This document shows positions 1 to 8,937 of a stretch of DNA of 64,000 nucleotides, one piece after another. This DNA is from Pedobacter antarcticus (GTDB lineage Bacteria > Bacteroidota > Bacteroidia > Sphingobacteriales > Sphingobacteriaceae). The translations under genes and the position numbers were made by a program. Every line of letters starts with the position of its first letter. Position 1 is the stretch's first letter. The stretch lies in NCBI RefSeq assembly GCF_900112985.1, contig NZ_FONS01000009.1:1-64000 (forward strand), given 5' to 3'. The notes beneath the pieces were generated by a model that ran no database searches, had not been told where the DNA came from, and worked only from the letters and a program-made list of their open reading frames with translations.

Positions 1-351
1 GTATGACCGAGAATGGAAGTCCTTATGAAAATGCCATTGCAGAAAGGGTAAACGGGATACTAAAATCAGAATTTGATTTGCATAGCTCAAAAGTTGGTTT
101 TAGGGAAACTACCCAAAAGATAAGAGAAAATATCCAAACCTATAATCAATTAAGGCCCCATGCTAGTTGTGATTATCTAACTCCAGAGCAGGCACACCTG
201 AAACACGGGCCATTGAAAAAAAGATGGAAACCTAAATGGTGCAAACCAAATGAAAAGCAACTTGTATAATTGATACAGGAATAACAAATTTGCGTGTATA
301 GTCTATCTAAAATTAATTCAGTAAACTGTATAGCCATTTCAGGATAAGACA
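1..351 (+). mobile_element. IS3-family insertion sequence, right end (runs off the window)
   Basis: The transposase C-terminus is followed by about 57 bases of non-coding DNA. This closes with a terminal-repeat-like sequence around 327-351 (starts TGTATAGCC, ends AAGACA), of the kind seen at IS3-group ends. The left end and most of the transposase lie outside the window, so neither terminal repeat pairing nor a target duplication can be checked. The outer boundary at about 351 is an estimate. Confidence 0.7.
3..269 (+). CDS. IS3-family transposase (OrfB / integrase core), C-terminal fragment
   Basis: This is the last 88 residues of a DDE transposase; the frame is open at the window edge, so the first ATG seen here is internal. 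The stretch TENGSPYENAIAERVNGILK carries the final catalytic Glu of the DDE triad (ENAIAE) and is highly characteristic of IS3-family OrfB (rve_3 domain). It is followed by the usual YNQLRPH motif and a basic tail. The enzyme would cut and join IS ends in the cytoplasm. The copy shows no frameshift, so it may belong to an intact element. Family assignment is firm; the subgroup is not. Confidence 0.9.
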   Translation: MTENGSPYENAIAERVNGILKSEFDLHSSKVGFRETTQKIRENIQTYNQLRPHASCDYLTPEQAHLKHGPLKKRWKPKWCKPNEKQLV

Positions 352-376
352 ATAGTTATATCATCTTTTGGTTTCA

Positions 377-462
377 TTCGGGTCTTGCTCGGGTTTGTTC
401 ACTAAGTACCCACACCATTGCAAATATCAGTAGGGTCTCGTGGGTAATGCATGTTAAATAGC
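377..462. repeat. Short CGGGT repeat pair with inverted flank
   Basis: Two 11-base units (377-387 and 388-398) share TCGGGT..TTG in exact 11-base phase. They are followed by TACCCAC and, further on, GTGGGTA in inverted orientation. It lies between the IS end and the next terminator and resembles, in miniature, the larger 11-bp array near 37.5 kb. The function is unknown. Confidence 0.35.
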
Positions 463-492
463 GTGTAATTATAAACCATAAGTCTATTAAAG

Positions 493-523
493 CAAAAAGC
501 CGGACTCTTTTAAAAGCCCGGCT
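493..523 (-). terminator. Terminator of the 2OG-Fe(II) oxygenase gene
   Basis: Read on the minus strand, AGCCGGGCTTTTAAAAGAGT is followed by CCGGCTTTTTGC. This is a GC-rich stem (AGCCGG/CCGGCT) with an AT-rich interior and a T run, 23 bases past the stop codon. Confidence 0.75.
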
Positions 524-545
524 CTAATATAGTTTAAGCAATTTT

Positions 546-1508
546 TTATTTTTTAAGTCCTATCTCTCTGAGTCTTTCATCAAGATATTCACCTGCAGTC
601 ATATCAGTATAAACCTTAGGATGTGCTTCGTCAATACATGAATCCAAACTGGTCAGATCCATATCTGAACGGGGATGCAAAAAGAATGGCACAGAAAAAC
701 GAGAAGTTTTCATAAGCTCACGCGGAGGATTAACCACACGGTGCGTCGTAGAACGCAACTTGTTATTAGTTAGGCGCTGCAGCATATCACCTACGTTAAC
801 CACGATATCGGAATGATGGGCTTTAATCGGCAACCATTCATTACTTCTTGTTAAAACTTCCAATCCATCTGCACTGGCACCGATTAACAACGTAATTAGA
901 TTGATATCTTCGTGTGCGCCTGCCCGAACTGCGTCAGGAGCAATTGCATCTGGATTCTCAATCGGAAAATAATGAATACCGCGGAGAATTGAATTTCCAT
1001 TATGTACATGCTGGTCAAAATAATCTACAGGCAGTTCCAAATAGGTTGCAATTGCAGAAAGCAGATGCTTACCGTTATCTTCCAGTTTTTTATAAATTTC
1101 CGTGGTAATTGAGTTAAATTCCGGGAGCTCTGCCAATACTTCGTTATCCGGATATTGAGCTTTTACCGGATCACCGTCAGTAACGGTCTGGCCAATTTGC
1201 CAGAATTCTTTCAAGTCTGCAGTTTTCGCACCTTTTGCAGTCTCCTTACCCGGGCTTGTATAACCCCGTTGTCCTGCAAGCTCCGGCTTTTCATATTGTG
1301 CTTTTTGCGCAGGCGACAAACTAAATGCAGCCTTAATCTGCTCATATAACTGATCAATCAGTTCCTGGCTTAGCCCATGGTTTGTAATGGTTACAAAACC
1401 AGAATCATTAAATGCCCGGCCAAGTTCGTCGGAAAAATTTTTACGCTCCTGCGATGTTCCGTTAATATAGGATCCCAGATCAAGGGTTGGAATATATGGT
1501 GTACTCAT
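546..1508 (-). CDS. Isopenicillin N synthase-like 2-oxoglutarate/Fe(II) oxygenase
   Basis: This 320-residue cytoplasmic enzyme has two regions: an N-terminal non-haem dioxygenase region (DIOX_N; about 5-120, with the SGFVTITNHG motif) and a 2OG-Fe(II) oxygenase core (about 170-275). The iron ligands are visible as His-x-Asp in AHEDINLITLL and a distal His in RSTTHRVVNP. The RFSVPFF motif supplies the Arg-x-Ser that binds 2-oxoglutarate. It would couple oxidative decarboxylation of 2-oxoglutarate to oxidation of an unknown small substrate. Family members in Bacteroidota are widespread and mostly uncharacterised. It stands alone, with its own terminator, so the context does not reveal the substrate. 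Confidence 0.88.
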   Translation of the reverse strand: MSTPYIPTLDLGSYINGTSQERKNFSDELGRAFNDSGFVTITNHGLSQELIDQLYEQIKAAFSLSPAQKAQYEKPELAGQRGYTSPGKETAKGAKTADLKEFWQIGQTVTDGDPVKAQYPDNEVLAELPEFNSITTEIYKKLEDNGKHLLSAIATYLELPVDYFDQHVHNGNSILRGIHYFPIENPDAIAPDAVRAGAHEDINLITLLIGASADGLEVLTRSNEWLPIKAHHSDIVVNVGDMLQRLTNNKLRSTTHRVVNPPRELMKTSRFSVPFFLHPRSDMDLTSLDSCIDEAHPKVYTDMTAGEYLDERLREIGLKK

Positions 1509-1750
1509 AGGTATGTTTTTGAATAGAAACGAAATTAAAAAAGAATTGTGGATAAATATCAGTTTTCAACATTAAAGTCCCGTATTTGATTTACAAACAG
1601 GAATTTAAGTTATTAACATTTCAACCACTAATTTTGATTTTATCAGGTAATTGTCAATTTAAGACGATTAAGCCATTCTAGGAAACCAGATGACGAATAT
1701 GTACGTATAAATCAGTAAAAATCGTTTATTATCGTATAACTCCTATTCAC

Positions 1751-2347
1751 ATGAAATATTTAGCCACCATGATTCTTATTCTCTTAGCTTTCGAAGGCGC
1801 AGATGCGCAGAGTAAAACACAGAAAGCCACTTTCGGCATGGGTTGTTTTTGGTGTTCGGAAGCTCTTTTTGATCGCCTCGACGGCGTGACTGCAGTACGT
1901 TCCGGTTATGAAGGGGGTGCTATACCAAACCCATCCTACGAAGATGTGTGCACTGGTACCACCGGACATGCGGAGGTAATCGAAGTAACTTTTAATCCGG
2001 CGAAAATCAAATATGATGAACTGCTCGAAATATTCTGGAAGAGCCATGATCCTACAACGCTAAACCGTCAGGGAGCAGATGTTGGTACACAATACCGTTC
2101 TGTAGTCTTCTATAACAGTCCTGAGCAAAAAGCAACTGCAGAAAAATACAAAGCAGAGCTAAACAAGACGATGGCATTTGGTAAACCTGTAGTTACTGAG
2201 ATCGCAAAGGCACAACCGTTTTATGTTGCGGAAAGCTATCATCAGGATTATTTCGCTAAGAACTCTAATCAACCTTACTGCCGTCTGGTTGTTCAGCCGA
2301 AAATAGAAAAGCTGGAAAAAATCTTCAAAGCAAAACTCAAAAAGTAA
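1751..2347 (+). CDS. msrA: Peptide-methionine (S)-S-oxide reductase MsrA, exported
   Basis: MsrA reduces methionine S-sulfoxide in proteins. The catalytic motif GMGCFWCSE is at about residues 29-37, with the nucleophilic Cys in GCFW. Downstream are the typical GHAEVIEVTFNP and YRSVVFY blocks, and a C-terminal Cys (PYCRLVV) can serve as a resolving residue. The first 19 residues (hydrophobic, ending ADAQ) form a signal peptide, so this copy should act in the periplasm. It is a single gene of normal length (198 aa) with no msrB domain. It ends just before a very strong bidirectional terminator. Confidence 0.96.
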   Translation: MKYLATMILILLAFEGADAQSKTQKATFGMGCFWCSEALFDRLDGVTAVRSGYEGGAIPNPSYEDVCTGTTGHAEVIEVTFNPAKIKYDELLEIFWKSHDPTTLNRQGADVGTQYRSVVFYNSPEQKATAEKYKAELNKTMAFGKPVVTEIAKAQPFYVAESYHQDYFAKNSNQPYCRLVVQPKIEKLEKIFKAKLKK

Positions 2348-2377
2348 GCCTTCGAACAACAATAAGCATATCATACA

Positions 2378-2423
2378 GACAATAAAAAAGAGGGCTTGCA
2401 TGCAAGCCCTCTTTTTTATTGTC
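2378..2423. terminator. 46-bp perfect palindrome, bidirectional terminator
   Basis: The arms 2378-2400 and 2401-2423 are exact reverse complements with no spacer, centred on GCTTGCATGCAAGC and flanked by A6/T6 runs. It sits between the convergent msrA and the lipoprotein esterase gene and can end transcription from both sides. Confidence 0.9.
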
Positions 2424-2443
2424 ATCTGTCAAAGATTTACAAA

Positions 2444-3748
2444 CTAAGGAAACTTAACTCCTCTGTATTTCGTTACATCAACAATCGGGATACCAGACGC
2501 ATAAGTTTTATTAATAGATCTTATAAATTCATTAGCTACGATCGCATAACCTAGTGGGGTTAGATGGATGCCATCCAGGGAGAAAATATTACCTGTAATA
2601 TAAGCAGCACTTACCTCTGCGCCATTTACCATTTTACCGGCAGCGTATTCTTTAAAGATCGCATAGGTATCAACAACCGCCAGCTGCTTGGCCGCAGCAA
2701 CAGATTTAATGGTTTGGTTATAGTAAGTAACATAATCGGCTACTTTAGCAGCTTCTGCCTCGTCCAGTACATATTGACTTTCTATTGGATTTAAAGGATG
2801 TAAACCATACGGAATACCCGATCCGTTTGGTTTCCCCAGAAGGCCTGCTGAAGAGAAGGGAAGAATGAAATAATCTTTAGCAGTTGCCGGCCTGACATCT
2901 CCTGCTCCCGTCTTAATATATAGAGATGTTACTGTCGGAGCACTCGCCTGTACACCTTTTAGCAAAGCAGCCAGTGTTACTGTTGTAAAATAAGGTGTGC
3001 TCAATACGTCTGGAATAGTTGCGACAACACCTTTTGCACCGTTTGCAGTCATTCTGCTGGCAGCTAAATTATATAGCGCAGTGAATGTTGCTTTATCGGT
3101 AGGCTGGTCTGCAGGTGAAGCACCACCCGTAGTCGCATAACCCAGGATATCGTTATTTCCAAGCCAAAGGCTAAAAAATGTAAATGGTTTTTCTGTTACG
3201 AAATCAATGTATGCTGTGTTATTAGTCGGAGAGTTTCCCGGAAGGAGGCGTTCGAAATATCCATTCAGGTTACCGTAAGGCTTATAAGTGATCTGGCCCA
3301 GTTTTATACCCGGAACCCCATAATTGTTAATTTCGCCGGAATACTTAGTCATCAGGGTGACCTTTCCAAAATCAGGAATAGTAATCACATCCCTAACGGC
3401 CTGAGCGGCTACATCTGTTATTACAGGATCGCCGGCTGCGGTAAAGGAAGACAACTTTTTATAACCTGTACCATCAGCCTGTGCGTCGGTAAAGAATGGT
3501 GTATAAAATTCTCCCCCGCCAACCGTTTTCATCTGTGTGGCTATCATGCCAGGAAACGAATTTTTCTGCCCATCCAGGTATAAGCCGCCGTCTGCAAATC
3601 CAGAAGTCAGAGAATTTCCCACGGCTATATAACGGCTGAAGTCCGCATTGCCCTGAGTTGGAGTAACCGTTTTCAATTCCGGTTTGCAGGATGCCAGCGA
3701 AAGCAGCGCTACTGCAAATATACTTTGATATATAATATTCGATTTCAT
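2444..3748 (-). CDS. SGNH/GDSL-family hydrolase lipoprotein
   Basis: This is a 434-residue lipoprotein. The N-terminus has a lipobox (LSLASC, Cys about 21), so the mature protein should be anchored in the outer membrane. Block I of the SGNH fold is AVGNSLTSGFADGG with the nucleophile Ser, block III is LGNND, and block V is DGIHLTPLG with the catalytic Asp and His. Such enzymes are esterases or lipases. It is followed 24 bases upstream in the same transcript by a FadL-type porin gene, a pairing common in Bacteroidota. This suggests hydrolysis of a hydrophobic ester at the surface and uptake of the product. The natural substrate cannot be read from the sequence. Confidence 0.87.
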   Translation of the reverse strand: MKSNIIYQSIFAVALLSLASCKPELKTVTPTQGNADFSRYIAVGNSLTSGFADGGLYLDGQKNSFPGMIATQMKTVGGGEFYTPFFTDAQADGTGYKKLSSFTAAGDPVITDVAAQAVRDVITIPDFGKVTLMTKYSGEINNYGVPGIKLGQITYKPYGNLNGYFERLLPGNSPTNNTAYIDFVTEKPFTFFSLWLGNNDILGYATTGGASPADQPTDKATFTALYNLAASRMTANGAKGVVATIPDVLSTPYFTTVTLAALLKGVQASAPTVTSLYIKTGAGDVRPATAKDYFILPFSSAGLLGKPNGSGIPYGLHPLNPIESQYVLDEAEAAKVADYVTYYNQTIKSVAAAKQLAVVDTYAIFKEYAAGKMVNGAEVSAAYITGNIFSLDGIHLTPLGYAIVANEFIRSINKTYASGIPIVDVTKYRGVKFP

Positions 3749-3772
3749 GTTATTTATTGCTGAAGAGATTAA

Positions 3773-4987
3773 CTACCATTTATAAGATAAAGAGATACCA
3801 GGGATATACGCGACTGTTTTAAATTCACCGCTTAAGCCTGTTTCAATGTTGGTTTCATTTCTTGCTTTCACGTTTTCATACAGGAAAGAAAAATCAATCT
3901 GGAATCTTTCAGACGCTTTATAACCCAGACCTGCACTCAGCAGAATACGGTTTGCATCCGGAACCTCCGGGGTGACATAACCCTTGCCTACCGGTGTAAA
4001 GGCATAACCTACACCCGCCCGTAATGCAAGTTTCGATGTCGCCTGATTTTCAATACCCACGCGAAGTGCGGCAGCATCATGATAGTTTCTCGGAGATACC
4101 GTGTTCTCGATTCTGTCATTATTATTATAGATAAAGGCGAGCTCTTTATATTTATTCCAGTGCACCCAGTTTGCATCGACAGCAATCGTTGTTTTCGCAG
4201 ACGGGTAAAATCCTAACCCGATTGAAGTTGTAGCTGGTAAAGGTAAGGCCGCACTGAACTTTGTCGGGAAAGATGACCGTAGTGCATCGGGTACGTTAAA
4301 AGTTGCATCACCGTCTTTCACATTCGCAGTAACCTGCGAACGGTGGGTTATACCAATAGAAACTCCAGAAATCGTTTTAATATAAATACCAGCGTTCCAG
4401 CCAAAATCATGGGAATCACCCTTTAATTTAACATCTCCCTGTCTACCGTCATTCAATGTCAGCGGAACTGCCCTACGCAAATCGACCTTTCCCATCGAAT
4501 AAACCAGACCACCACCAATACCGATCTGATCTGTAATTTTTATACTAATTGTAGGCTGCACGTAAATAGCCTGTAAATCCAAAGAGGTAATTGCGTATTT
4601 ACCCGTCCAGTCTTCCTTCCAGTGCATCGCACCACCAAATGGTGTGTAAATACCCAATCCAAACCTTATCCGGCCCTGAGGGTTACCAAACACAGCATAC
4701 CCCATGATCGGTGTAGCGATCTTATCCTTATTATACTCTGTTATATTAGAACCGTTTTCACGAAAGGCCGTTTTGAGATACAGCGGACTTATACCCGCCT
4801 GAACTCCATTTTTCTCCAGAAAGGAGACAGCCCCCGGATTAAAGAATACAGCTGCTTCGTCCATGGCGACGCCCGTTCCTGCCCCGCCCATTGCAGTTTG
4901 TTTCTGTCCCTGCAAGTTGACCTGAAAGGATTGTGCGAAACCCAAAACAGGTAGAACAAGCAGCACACTTAGTAGAATCTTTTTCAT
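3773..4987 (-). CDS. OmpP1/FadL-family outer membrane transport protein
   Basis: This 404-residue beta-barrel has a signal peptide (about 1-18, ending GFAQ) and the hallmark N-terminal segment AMGGAGTGVAMDEAAVFFNP, shared with FadL and the toluene porins TodX/XylN. The rest alternates amphipathic strands and ends in an aromatic C-terminal strand (ISLSYKW), as expected for BAM-dependent insertion. It should let hydrophobic molecules such as fatty acids cross the outer membrane. It is the first gene of a two-gene operon with the SGNH lipoprotein. Confidence 0.9.
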   Translation of the reverse strand: MKKILLSVLLVLPVLGFAQSFQVNLQGQKQTAMGGAGTGVAMDEAAVFFNPGAVSFLEKNGVQAGISPLYLKTAFRENGSNITEYNKDKIATPIMGYAVFGNPQGRIRFGLGIYTPFGGAMHWKEDWTGKYAITSLDLQAIYVQPTISIKITDQIGIGGGLVYSMGKVDLRRAVPLTLNDGRQGDVKLKGDSHDFGWNAGIYIKTISGVSIGITHRSQVTANVKDGDATFNVPDALRSSFPTKFSAALPLPATTSIGLGFYPSAKTTIAVDANWVHWNKYKELAFIYNNNDRIENTVSPRNYHDAAALRVGIENQATSKLALRAGVGYAFTPVGKGYVTPEVPDANRILLSAGLGYKASERFQIDFSFLYENVKARNETNIETGLSGEFKTVAYIPGISLSYKW

Positions 4988-5289
4988 ATTTGGTTAGAGT
5001 TAAAATGAATTGCTGATGATGTATAAAGCTAAAATTCAGCTGTTTTGTTTCATCAGAAACTTAAAAATGATTTTGCAAAGCCATCGTATACGTTATGCAT
5101 GCATAGTATTACGAGTTTAATAAAAAATCCTCCATGATCCAAATGTTCCATCACATTTATTTTTGGAACTATCATTAGAAAGTAAAATCAGAAAATGAAT
5201 TCTATCGATTAATATAACATGCATACATTTGTTAACACCGTTAGCTTAACAAGCCAAACTGCTACACTAGAACTCAAAAAATTATTAAT
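4988..5289. promoter_or_regulatory. Divergent regulatory region, fadL-like operon / nitroreductase
   Basis: This 302-base AT-rich gap separates divergent genes. It holds a 12-bp palindrome TATGCATGCATA (5094-5105), a further ATGCATA copy near 5219, and a clean -7 element TACATTTG (5224-5231) about 59 bases before the nitroreductase start. No good -33 TTTG is seen at the right spacing. No gene is visible here. Confidence 0.5.
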
Positions 5290-5925
5290 ATGACTACATT
5301 CTCAAACGCCCTTAACTGGCGTTATGCAACAAAAAAAATGAATGGCGAAAAAGTTAGCCAGGATAAGGTAGACCAGATTTTAGAAGCAGCTCACCTGGCT
5401 CCAACGTCTTCAGGTCTACAGCCGTTCCGCGTAATTGTTGTAACCAACCCTGCTCTGAAAGCTCAGATCCAGCCAATTGCATTTGGTCAGGCGCAAATTG
5501 TAGATTCTTCCCACCTGCTAATTTTCGCAGCATGGGATAATTATACAGAAGAGCGGATCCGTGGCGTATTCTCCCATGCCAACCAGGAACGTGGTTTACC
5601 CGATGAAACTCCTGGTGATTATGAGGTCATGCTAACTTCGACCTACACCGTCAGAACCCCGGAAGAGAATTTCCAGCATGCAGCGAGGCAGGCCTATATC
5701 GGATTCGGGATGGCCATTGCGCAAGCAGCTTTACTGGAAGTAGATGCAACACCAATGGAAGGATTTAATGGTCCGGAACTGGACAAGTTATTAGGTCTGG
5801 AGTCCAAAGGACTACGCAGTGTTACATTATTGCCATTAGGTTACCGCGATCCTGAAGGTGATTGGTTGGTAAAACTGAAAAAAGTACGTACGCCGATGGA
5901 AGATTTTGTAATTCATTTTTCTTAA
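5290..5925 (+). CDS. NAD(P)H-dependent nitroreductase-family oxidoreductase
   Basis: This 211-residue flavoenzyme belongs to the NfsB/NfnB type. The N-terminal RYATKKMNGEKV motif contacts FMN phosphate, and EAAHLAPTSSGLQPFRVIVV is the conserved FMN-binding stretch. IGFGMAIAQAALLEVDATPMEGF and LPLGYRDPEGD are the usual C-terminal dimer and flavin contacts. Members reduce quinones or nitro-compounds, or act in flavin-linked detoxification, in the cytoplasm as homodimers. It is a single gene with its own promoter and terminator, and the physiological substrate is unknown. Confidence 0.92.
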   Translation: MTTFSNALNWRYATKKMNGEKVSQDKVDQILEAAHLAPTSSGLQPFRVIVVTNPALKAQIQPIAFGQAQIVDSSHLLIFAAWDNYTEERIRGVFSHANQERGLPDETPGDYEVMLTSTYTVRTPEENFQHAARQAYIGFGMAIAQAALLEVDATPMEGFNGPELDKLLGLESKGLRSVTLLPLGYRDPEGDWLVKLKKVRTPMEDFVIHFS

Positions 5926-5983
5926 GCTAAAAGAATCCCAGCCTGGAAATACAATGGCATAATTCAGACGTTAATTGGAAAAG

Positions 5984-6013
5984 AGGAGCCTTTAAAGGGC
6001 TCCTTTTTCTTAT
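5984..6013 (+). terminator. Terminator of the nitroreductase gene
   Basis: The stem AGGAGCC / GGCTCCT has a 7-base loop and is followed by TTTTCTTATTT. Confidence 0.8.
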
Positions 6014-6122
6014 TTAAGGAATTTGTATATTGTAAAAATATGTTAAACATACCGGACTGATAAGGATGCTCTTACATTAATCAATATCTTAGTCCGGTTA
6101 AATCTGTATTATTAAGCCATTC

Positions 6123-8843
6123 ATGAAATACTTTAAAACCTCCTTTGCCTTATTTATACTTTTCCTTTCTCTCGGTTATCAGGCATCTGCACAGCAGGAT
6201 ACGACGATTCTAAAAAACATACTGGACAAGTCTAAAATGATTGCAGAGCAATATCCGGCAGAAAAGGTATACCTGCATTTTGATAAACCTTATTACAGCG
6301 TTGCAGATACCTTGTTCTTTAAAGCCTACCTTACTTTCGACCAGAACCTGCCATCAGCACTAAGTAAAATCGTTTATGTCGATGTATTGAATAGTCAGGA
6401 TTCACTGGTTAAATCTTTAAAGCTTCCGGTGAACAACAGCGTTGCATTCGGTAGCCTGGAGTTGGACATGACTAACTTTAAGCAGGGAAATTACTACGTC
6501 AGAGCTTATACACAATGGATGTATAACTCTAGTTCTGACTATTATTTTCATAAGACAATTCCTATAGGAGAAGCTATTGACAAAAAGGTGATTACACACT
6601 TTAATTATAAGTCAAGCCAGAGTGACAAGGGGCAGACTATAGATGCGCAGATTCAGTACAAAAATTTAGATAAAATTGCCATGGCCGGTAAACCTGTCAG
6701 CTGGTCAGTAACCTCCAATTATGAAGTTATCGGCAGAGGGCGGGGAGTTACAGACCAAAACGGTGTACTTAAGATCTCAATACCGGCTAAAAAGAACCAG
6801 GTTATTACGAAAGCTAATCTGGTTACCGATCTGAAAATTAACGATACAGACAATGCTTCTAACACATTTGTCATGAAACCCAAAACCGGGGCCAATGATA
6901 TTCAGTTTTTCCCTGAAGGCGGAGAACTTATAGAAGGTGTTCCCACACAAATGGCTTTTAAAGCCGTTAATCCAAATGGTCTGGGTATAGATGCCACAGG
7001 GATAGTAACTGATGAAAGTGGAAATCAACTCGCAACTTTTAACTCAACTCATCTGGGCATGGGGTCTTTTTATCTCAATACAGAAAAGGGAAGAACCTAT
7101 AAAGCCGCTATTACCTTTAAAGACGGCACTAAAAAAGTAGTAGAACTTCCAAAATCAAGTACATCAGGAATTACCCTGCAGGCTGTGAATACAAGTCCGG
7201 ATGTAGTCAATTTTAAAATTGTCGCCAACGATGCCTATTTCCAGGCAAACCAGGGAAAAGGGTTATATATAGTGGCTCAGAACGGAGGCCGTGTTTACTA
7301 TGCTGCACAATCTAAACTGCAAACACAGGTAACCGCAGCTAAAATTCCTGCTGAAAAATTCCCTTCAGGTATTATACAGCTAACCTTATTCTCCTCAACA
7401 GGCGACCCCATAAGCGAGCGAATGATTTTCATTCTGCATCAGAATGCGATGAAGCTTTCAATGAAATCTGATCTGCCTTCTTATAAAGTCAGACAAAAGG
7501 TAAAAATGACCATCTCAGCCAAAGATTCAACGCAGAACCTTGCCGGTGATTTCTCGCTGAGTGTAGTCGATCAGCAAAAAGTTCCTGTTGATGAAAATAC
7601 AGAAACCACTATTGTGAGTTCGTTATTACTTACCTCAGATCTCCAGGGGTTTGTTGAGCGCCCAAATTATTATTTTATAAAAACGGATGCAAAAAAACGG
7701 GCAGAGTTAGATATACTAATGCTAACACAAGGGTATCGCCGTTTCTCTTATAAAGATATCCTCGCCAATCGTTTTCCACAGACAACTTATCTTCCTGAGC
7801 AAGGTATAAACGTAAGTGGTATTTTAAGAGATAGAACTGGTATGCCTGTGAAAAAGGGTGCATTGAGATTAACGGGGCCGGGAAGAAGTGTCTCAGCAGA
7901 AACGTTAACTACTAATTCAGGTATATTTAATTTCAAAAACCTCGTTTTCGAGGATGGTCTGGAGTTACTCTTAAATGCCAAATACAGCGCCAATGGCAGT
8001 AATCTGATGATCATGCTGGACGAACAGGCTTTCCCGGAAGTGTCCGGCAATCCTGACGTGGCTACTGAAGTAATGAATATTGACAGTACATTATCAACCT
8101 ATCTGGATAATAGTAAAAAACAATATAGTAACCTGCGTACACTGAAAGAAGTTCAGATTACAGGCGCCACAGTTAAAAAACCAAGTCATTCAGATCACCC
8201 TGCATTAAGTGGTTTAAGCTCCGTTCCCGACCACCAGATTGACGGGGAAAGATTTAAAGACTGTAATGACCTGCTCACCTGTTTAAAAACAATGGCACTG
8301 GGCCTGACTTTTGACATAGACAAATTCTATGTTAACCGCGACTATCAGCAAGGAAACAGAACACCGGTTCAAATATTTATTAACGGTGCTCCTGTAGATG
8401 CCATTAACTTAAGCTCTGTAATGCCTGGTGAGGTAGAATCTGTCGAGATCTTTTTGAGAGACCAGTTGGGAATTACCTTTAAGAATTATAATGCCAATGG
8501 TATCCTGGTAATTAATACCAAGAAAGCCCCGAAATCTAATATGTCATTATCAGACTTGAAAAAAATGCTACCGGAAAACAATACCCTGAAGTTTATTCCA
8601 AGAGGTTACACCAAAGTGAGAGAGTTTTACGCACCGAAGTATACGACACAAACGAGTTCCTACACGGGTAATGATCTGAGAACAACTATTTACTGGAATC
8701 CTAAAATTCAGACCACCGAAGCTGGAGACACAGTAGTTGAATTCTATAATGCCGATGGTAAAGGTACTTACCGTGCAGTAATTGAAGGCCTGGATAAAAA
8801 TGGAAACCCTGGTAGATTTATCTACAGGTATACGGTTAAATAA
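6123..8843 (+). CDS. Large exported MG2-domain protein with TonB-plug-like C-terminus
   Basis: This is a 906-residue exported protein. A signal peptide (about 1-23, ending ASAQ) is followed by an alpha-2-macroglobulin MG2-type beta domain (about 45-140, with AEKVYLHFDKPYYSVADTLF). Further Ig-like repeats follow, then a carboxypeptidase-regulatory-like segment (about 560-640). The C-terminal region (about 690-800) resembles the TonB-receptor plug (VESVEIFLRDQLG, then ILVINTKK) but has no beta-barrel after it. Proteins of this build are frequent in Bacteroidota and are thought to sit at the cell surface; no activity is established. There is no thioester motif of the CxEQ type, so it is not a classic macroglobulin trap. 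It is a single gene with a good terminator. Confidence 0.8.
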   Translation: MKYFKTSFALFILFLSLGYQASAQQDTTILKNILDKSKMIAEQYPAEKVYLHFDKPYYSVADTLFFKAYLTFDQNLPSALSKIVYVDVLNSQDSLVKSLKLPVNNSVAFGSLELDMTNFKQGNYYVRAYTQWMYNSSSDYYFHKTIPIGEAIDKKVITHFNYKSSQSDKGQTIDAQIQYKNLDKIAMAGKPVSWSVTSNYEVIGRGRGVTDQNGVLKISIPAKKNQVITKANLVTDLKINDTDNASNTFVMKPKTGANDIQFFPEGGELIEGVPTQMAFKAVNPNGLGIDATGIVTDESGNQLATFNSTHLGMGSFYLNTEKGRTYKAAITFKDGTKKVVELPKSSTSGITLQAVNTSPDVVNFKIVANDAYFQANQGKGLYIVAQNGGRVYYAAQSKLQTQVTAAKIPAEKFPSGIIQLTLFSSTGDPISERMIFILHQNAMKLSMKSDLPSYKVRQKVKMTISAKDSTQNLAGDFSLSVVDQQKVPVDENTETTIVSSLLLTSDLQGFVERPNYYFIKTDAKKRAELDILMLTQGYRRFSYKDILANRFPQTTYLPEQGINVSGILRDRTGMPVKKGALRLTGPGRSVSAETLTTNSGIFNFKNLVFEDGLELLLNAKYSANGSNLMIMLDEQAFPEVSGNPDVATEVMNIDSTLSTYLDNSKKQYSNLRTLKEVQITGATVKKPSHSDHPALSGLSSVPDHQIDGERFKDCNDLLTCLKTMALGLTFDIDKFYVNRDYQQGNRTPVQIFINGAPVDAINLSSVMPGEVESVEIFLRDQLGITFKNYNANGILVINTKKAPKSNMSLSDLKKMLPENNTLKFIPRGYTKVREFYAPKYTTQTSSYTGNDLRTTIYWNPKIQTTEAGDTVVEFYNADGKGTYRAVIEGLDKNGNPGRFIYRYTVK

Positions 8844-8874
8844 GTAAGCCGGTAATAATAAAAGGCAGTTTCTG

Positions 8875-8918
8875 ATTACCCCCAAAAAGCTAAACACTTA
8901 TTGGGGGTAATTTTTTTT
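8875..8918 (+). terminator. Terminator after the MG2/plug protein
   Basis: The 11-bp stem ATTACCCCCAA / TTGGGGGTAAT has a 15-base loop and is followed by a run of T. Confidence 0.85.
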
Positions 8919-8937
8919 ATGGATAGAACAACATGAC

